The notes under the pieces are model-generated. The model made no database searches, was not told the origin of the DNA, and saw nothing but the letters and a program-made list of their open reading frames with translations. Shown one piece after another: positions 35,922-39,208 of a stretch of DNA of 39,208 nt (its first letter is position 1; the number at the start of each line of letters is the position of its first letter). A program made the position numbers and the translations under genes. Source of the DNA: Gammaproteobacteria bacterium (GTDB lineage: Bacteria > Pseudomonadota > Gammaproteobacteria > Burkholderiales > Burkholderiaceae_D); assembly GCA_903970185.1 (NCBI GenBank), contig CAJCIC010000035.1, positions 1 to 39,208 of the forward strand, in the 5' to 3' direction.

Positions 35922-35949
35922 ATTTCGTCAGAATCTTAGGAGCGGTTCA

Positions 35950-36198
35950 ATGTTTGCCATCGTCTACAAGGAAGACCGCGTTCCGATGTGCGCCCGCTTG
36001 CGTGCTGATGGGCCCGATGCAGTTGTGTACTGGAATTCAGAAGACCAGGCCCGCGGCTTTCTGTCGTCCAAGGGCGATGACTTCGTTTCGGCCTACGATG
36101 TCGTGCGCGTCGACGACGACGGCCTGCATCAAATGGCCCAGGCCCTTGGATGTCGTGACGAAGACCTTGAACTCGTTCCGTTTCCAAGCGGAGGCTAG
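35950..36198 (+). CDS. Small hypothetical protein, 82 aa
   Basis: Acidic soluble protein beginning MFAIVYKEDRVPMCARL, with no signal peptide, membrane segment or recognised motif. A good ribosome binding site (TAGGAG, 8 bases before the ATG) and the absence of a better frame support it as real. It follows the binding-protein gene by 39 bases. Its stop shares CTAG with the stop of the convergent hydrolase gene. Function is unknown. Confidence 0.65.
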   Translation: MFAIVYKEDRVPMCARLRADGPDAVVYWNSEDQARGFLSSKGDDFVSAYDVVRVDDDGLHQMAQALGCRDEDLELVPFPSGG

Positions 36199-37064
36199 CG
36201 TTTGACTAGCGCCAGCGTCTCCTTGAAAAGCGCGCTTGACGCATCGGCAATGCGCGGAGAAGTCGTGAGGTGATTGTCGTCTGGCAGTTGCAGCTGCTTC
36301 TTGATAACGCCAGCCCACGCCTGGCCAATCTCCCTCGTTTGTCGCTTGAATTCCGATGATTCGAGGCCACCCACGGCGGTGATCAGCGGCGCGTCACCCG
36401 ACGGCGTCATGTAAAGCGGCGATAGCCTCGCGACGCTTTGTGGCGTCAGCTTCAGGTCACCATTGATGAAGGGAGCATGCCTGAGGGGTTCGAGGTCGTA
36501 GATTCCACTTACGGCAACGCCGCCCTGATACAGCGTTTCGGGCAAGTCGGATTCCCAAAGGCGCCAGCGCGCAGCGAGCATCATCGCCGTCAGGTGACCG
36601 CCTGCCGAGTGCCCTGCGACGACCATGCGGCTCCGATCGATGCCGTAGTCCTTGGACCTGCGCCATAGCCAGGCCGACGCGCGCACCATCTGGCATACGA
36701 TTTCCTCGATCGTGAATTTTGGCGCAAGGCCGTAGTTCACGACGGCGACCGACACGCCTTCGCGATTAAATGCCTCGCCCACCCAGGAAAAGTCCGATTT
36801 GTCGAGGGAGCGCCAGTAGCCGCCGTGGATGAAGACCAGCAGCGGTGCGCGATCGCCATCGGCGAGAAACAGATCGAGCCGCTCCGTCGAACTGGGGCCA
36901 TACCGCACGTCGAGCCTTGCACGTGGCGCAATGGCTCGGAATGCCTTGGCACGGGATGCCCAGCTCGCAAACAGTTCCGGGAAATCAGGGATGCGCGCAC
37001 GCGAGTTGTACTCGCTGTCGCAAAATTCGGCCGAATAGGCCGGTGGCGGGTCCAGCCGGGTCAT
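36195..37064 (-). CDS. Alpha/beta hydrolase (arylformamidase/esterase-like)
   Basis: Protein of 289 aa of the alpha/beta hydrolase fold. The oxyanion-hole motif HGGYW is at residues 80-84 and the nucleophile elbow GHSAGG has Ser 153; a late Asp and His (DDNHLTTSP region) probably complete the triad. The HGGYW form is typical of kynurenine formamidase (AFMID-like) and related carboxylesterases. No kynurenine genes adjoin it, so the ester or amide substrate is open. Its ATG overlaps the stop of the SapC-family gene by 4 bases (ATGA), so the two are translated together. Confidence 0.85.
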   Translation of the reverse strand: MTRLDPPPAYSAEFCDSEYNSRARIPDFPELFASWASRAKAFRAIAPRARLDVRYGPSSTERLDLFLADGDRAPLLVFIHGGYWRSLDKSDFSWVGEAFNREGVSVAVVNYGLAPKFTIEEIVCQMVRASAWLWRRSKDYGIDRSRMVVAGHSAGGHLTAMMLAARWRLWESDLPETLYQGGVAVSGIYDLEPLRHAPFINGDLKLTPQSVARLSPLYMTPSGDAPLITAVGGLESSEFKRQTREIGQAWAGVIKKQLQLPDDNHLTTSPRIADASSALFKETLALVKR

Positions 37065-37846
37065 ACCGATGCTGCGATGTCGGCAGCCGAGACCGAACCC
37101 TCTTCAGCGATCTCGCTGCGCGAACGTTCAATTTTCATGGCTACCAGCTTCTCGAATCGGTTCAACGAGCCGAGGTGGTGATAGGCGACCGCGAGCGCAC
37201 CGGCTTTGTAAAGGGTCTTGATTTCGCTGCTGTTGAGGGTCGTCATCCGCTCGGCGTTGACCCGGTGCATTCCCCCAAGGGTCAAAGGCGTGCCATTGAT
37301 GGTGGTTTGCATGGCCATCGGTTCGAGCAACTTGAAGTCGCGCAGCATGGCGCAGATCGTCAAGGTCTGATCAAGTTCGGATTCATAGAGATTGAGGATT
37401 CTTTGCACGTCCGTCCATCGGCTCGTAGGTTGCCCCTGTTCGTCAAAGAAACGCTCTCCATCGGACGACAGCCACTCTTTTTCAACGCAGATGAGACGCT
37501 GACTTTGCTGTACGCCTTCAAGCGTTACGCGTGTCATGCAAAAGGGGTAGCGGCGCACATAGGCAGGTACGTAGCAATCCTGCTTCCAGCCGGTGGCCGT
37601 GGTGAAAAGATTTTCTCCTGGGGCAAGGCCAAGCACAGCGACCAGCGCAAAATGCTTGTCCTGCTCGTGCGAGACGAACGCCAGCGGATAGTCGTGGCAC
37701 GCAAAAATGATCTCCGATAGCGTGACCGGGAGGGAATTTGAGGTTCGCGCGAAATCCGGCACTGACTTGGGTAATACCTGCCGCACGCGGTGGTCTTGCA
37801 TGAGTGGCGTAATCTCGCGATAGCCGAAGGGCGGATTGATTTGCAT
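37061..37846 (-). CDS. SapC family protein
   Basis: Protein of 261 aa resembling the SapC family, named after an S-layer-locus protein of Campylobacter fetus; the molecular role is not known. Recognisable are DYPLAFVSHEQDKHFALVAV, LGLAPGENLF, WKQDCYVPAYVRRYPFCM and the C-terminal KTLYKAGALAVAYHHLGSL. There is no signal peptide or membrane helix. In other bacteria sapC genes often neighbour flavin-dependent halogenase or TonB receptor genes; here the partner is an alpha/beta hydrolase overlapped by ATGA. The ATG at 37846 has only a weak ribosome binding site. Confidence 0.8.
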   Translation of the reverse strand: MQINPPFGYREITPLMQDHRVRQVLPKSVPDFARTSNSLPVTLSEIIFACHDYPLAFVSHEQDKHFALVAVLGLAPGENLFTTATGWKQDCYVPAYVRRYPFCMTRVTLEGVQQSQRLICVEKEWLSSDGERFFDEQGQPTSRWTDVQRILNLYESELDQTLTICAMLRDFKLLEPMAMQTTINGTPLTLGGMHRVNAERMTTLNSSEIKTLYKAGALAVAYHHLGSLNRFEKLVAMKIERSRSEIAEEGSVSAADIAASV

Positions 37847-38138
37847 GAAGGCGCCTATAAAAGGTTGATTTTACCGGAACCGGCGGACCCGCCCGCCCGA
37901 TATGCCTTCTTGCGCTGCCCGAGGCATCGCCGGTTGCAAAGTCGAGCGCGCCGGGTCCGGAACACTACGTCGGTGGCTGCAGATGACCGCAAAGATCGCG
38001 GTTATCATGCCCAAACCGGAGGGCGGCAACGGTGCTGCACGTGGAAAAAGCACGAGCGATTGGGACGAACAGCCGATCAGGGTGCGCCGCCTTCATTGAG
38101 GGCCTTTGCGCCAAACGGATGCCTATCGAAAGTAACGG
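37847..38138. other. 292-base intergenic region between sapC and the SDR gene
   Basis: Divergent region that must hold promoters for both genes. Short frames cross it but none has a ribosome binding site and sensible composition. No operator or RNA structure stands out. Confidence 0.4.
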
Positions 38139-38900
38139 ATGAGAAAAGTCTGCGCAATTACTGGATCCTCGTCAGGCATCGGCGCTGCGTCGGCGCTTGT
38201 CTATGCGAAAAATGGTTGGAACGTCGCCATAAATTATTCGCGCGATGCGGCAAGAGCGGAACGTACGGCCAGGACGTGCCATGAGGTGGGAGCCGAGGTG
38301 CTGATTGTCAAGGCGGACGTGTCTGATGATCAGCAGTGTCGCGCCTTTGCCAAAGCGGTCACCGACAAGTTCGGCGGATGCGACGTTCTCGTAAATAATG
38401 CGGGCACGACGAAGTTCGTTGGCCTGACGGACCTCGATGGGCTTTCTGCAGAGGATTTCCATCATGTCTATGACGTCAACGTCATCGGTCCGTTTCAGAT
38501 GGCAAGGGCGTTTGTGCCGCTCTTGAAGGGGCGACCCGGGGCGGCGATCGTCAATGTGTCTTCCATTGCCGGATTGCTCGCGTCCGGTTCGAGCATTGCC
38601 TATATTGCATCGAAAGGTGCGATGAATTCCCTGTCATTGGTGCTCGCGCGCGTTCTCGGTCCGGAAATTCGCGTGAACGTCGTCGCGCCCGGGTTCGTTG
38701 AAGGGGACTGGCTCAGGGAGGGTCTGGGTGAAGCGAGATACGATGCGGCAAAAAAGGCCTATGTCGCGGACGCCGCGTTAAGCGACGTCGTCACTCCGGA
38801 AGATGTCGCAGCGACGATCTACTGGCTGGGCGCCGGCGCAAAAAAAACCACAGGCGAGATTCACCTTGTCGATGGCGGCAGACGCTGTCAGTCTCTTTAG
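38139..38900 (+). CDS. Short-chain dehydrogenase/reductase (FabG-like)
   Basis: Classical SDR of 253 aa. The NAD(P) loop TGSSSGIG is at residues 8-15, then LVNNAGT. Catalytic residues are Ser 142 (VNVSSIAG), Tyr 155 and Lys 159 (YIASK), followed by RVNVVAPGFVEGDW after the active site and the C-terminal TGEIHLVDGG. It reduces or oxidises an alcohol/ketone; 3-oxoacyl-ACP reductase-like in sequence, but no fatty acid genes adjoin it, so the substrate is open. Confidence 0.92.
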   Translation: MRKVCAITGSSSGIGAASALVYAKNGWNVAINYSRDAARAERTARTCHEVGAEVLIVKADVSDDQQCRAFAKAVTDKFGGCDVLVNNAGTTKFVGLTDLDGLSAEDFHHVYDVNVIGPFQMARAFVPLLKGRPGAAIVNVSSIAGLLASGSSIAYIASKGAMNSLSLVLARVLGPEIRVNVVAPGFVEGDWLREGLGEARYDAAKKAYVADAALSDVVTPEDVAATIYWLGAGAKKTTGEIHLVDGGRRCQSL

Positions 38901-38990
38901 ACATCGACGCTGGTTGCACGGGCGCTGCGACTGCAACGCGCCTCAAGCAGCATTTATCGTAGAAGCTAAGGGGACACCTCGCTGATTGCC

Positions 38991-39019
38991 TTGAAGTGAA
39001 ATCAACGCGCGGTTAGAAT
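38991..39019 (+). promoter_or_regulatory. Promoter of tRNA-Ala
   Basis: TTGAAG (38991-38996), a 17-base spacer and TAGAAT (39014-39019), ending 9 bases before the tRNA. Spacing and position are those of a stable-RNA sigma70 promoter. Confidence 0.6.
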
Positions 39020-39028
39020 GTTTTGAGC

Positions 39029-39104
<76 letters not shown>

Positions 39105-39155
39105 GGAATTGCTTTAAAAACAACGCACTTGAGACTGGAAGGATATTTTTGCGCC

Positions 39156-39201
39156 AAGTGCAACGATATGCTTCTTTTGACAAAGTGCAAGTTTATGCTT
39201 C
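39156..39201 (+). repeat. Pair of 19-bp direct repeats downstream of tRNA-Ala
   Basis: AAGTGCAACGATATGCTTC (39156-39174) and AAGTGCAAGTTTATGCTTC (39183-39201) match at 16 of 19 bases with a 27-base period. They lie in AT-rich sequence unlike the rest of the window. They may be an operator pair or part of a mobile-element end; the window stops just beyond. Confidence 0.55.
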
Positions 39202-39208
39202 AACAACA

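Noticed and set aside
37902-38099. 65-codon plus-strand frame before the SDR gene
   Set aside because: No ribosome binding site and no recognisable motif; it lies in a divergent promoter region.

Overview
The window looks like chromosomal DNA of a betaproteobacterium, most likely Burkholderiales. The supporting signs are high GC content and several gene orders typical of that group: moaC divergent from a bepA-type M48 protease; ilvE, a CHCC zinc-finger gene and waaF in a row; queA-tgt-yajC-secD-secF; and a DctP/DctQ/DctM TRAP cluster of the Burkholderiales type. Genus and species cannot be decided from the sequence.

Layout. (A) 0.1-8.8 kb, minus strand: moaC, a membrane O-acyltransferase with an SGNH domain, a TPP-dependent acetolactate-synthase-like enzyme, a TPR/glycosyltransferase fusion, a sugar-phosphate isomerase/epimerase-like protein and a Gfo/Idh/MocA dehydrogenase. 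Leaving moaC aside, this reads as a module that makes, transfers and acylates an unusual sugar. (B) 8.9-13.7 kb: bepA on the plus strand, facing a tight minus-strand run ilvE - zinc finger - waaF - NTF2-like - conserved hypothetical. (C) 13.8-19.4 kb, minus strand: a second TPR/glycosyltransferase paralogue, a very short zinc-ribbon gene (58 codons), a methyltransferase, a tRNA-Leu(CAA) gene interrupted by a 220-nt group I intron, and a SPINDLY/OGT-type TPR glycosyltransferase. (D) 19.5-25.0 kb, plus strand: queA, tgt, yajC, secD, secF. (E) 25.1-30.9 kb, plus strand: a CysB-type LysR regulator, marC and a TRAP cluster with two tandem substrate-binding proteins and an enlarged DctM. (F) 30.9-39.2 kb: glpD (minus), mrp/apbC, a panE-like gene, an orphan periplasmic binding protein, a small hypothetical gene, a sapC-hydrolase pair (minus), a short-chain dehydrogenase and tRNA-Ala(CGC). 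The window closes with a pair of 19-bp direct repeats just downstream of that tRNA.

The most notable element is the split tRNA-Leu at 17030-17334. Its exons join into an 85-nt class II tRNA with encoded CCA. The insert carries the P3, P4, P6, P7, P8 and P9 elements of an Azoarcus-like group I ribozyme, with compensatory changes in P3 and P7. The most plausible undescribed system is the pair of TPR/glycosyltransferase paralogues plus the SPINDLY-like enzyme around the sugar-modification genes, perhaps a soluble protein-glycosylation pathway. That is an inference from family membership and proximity only.
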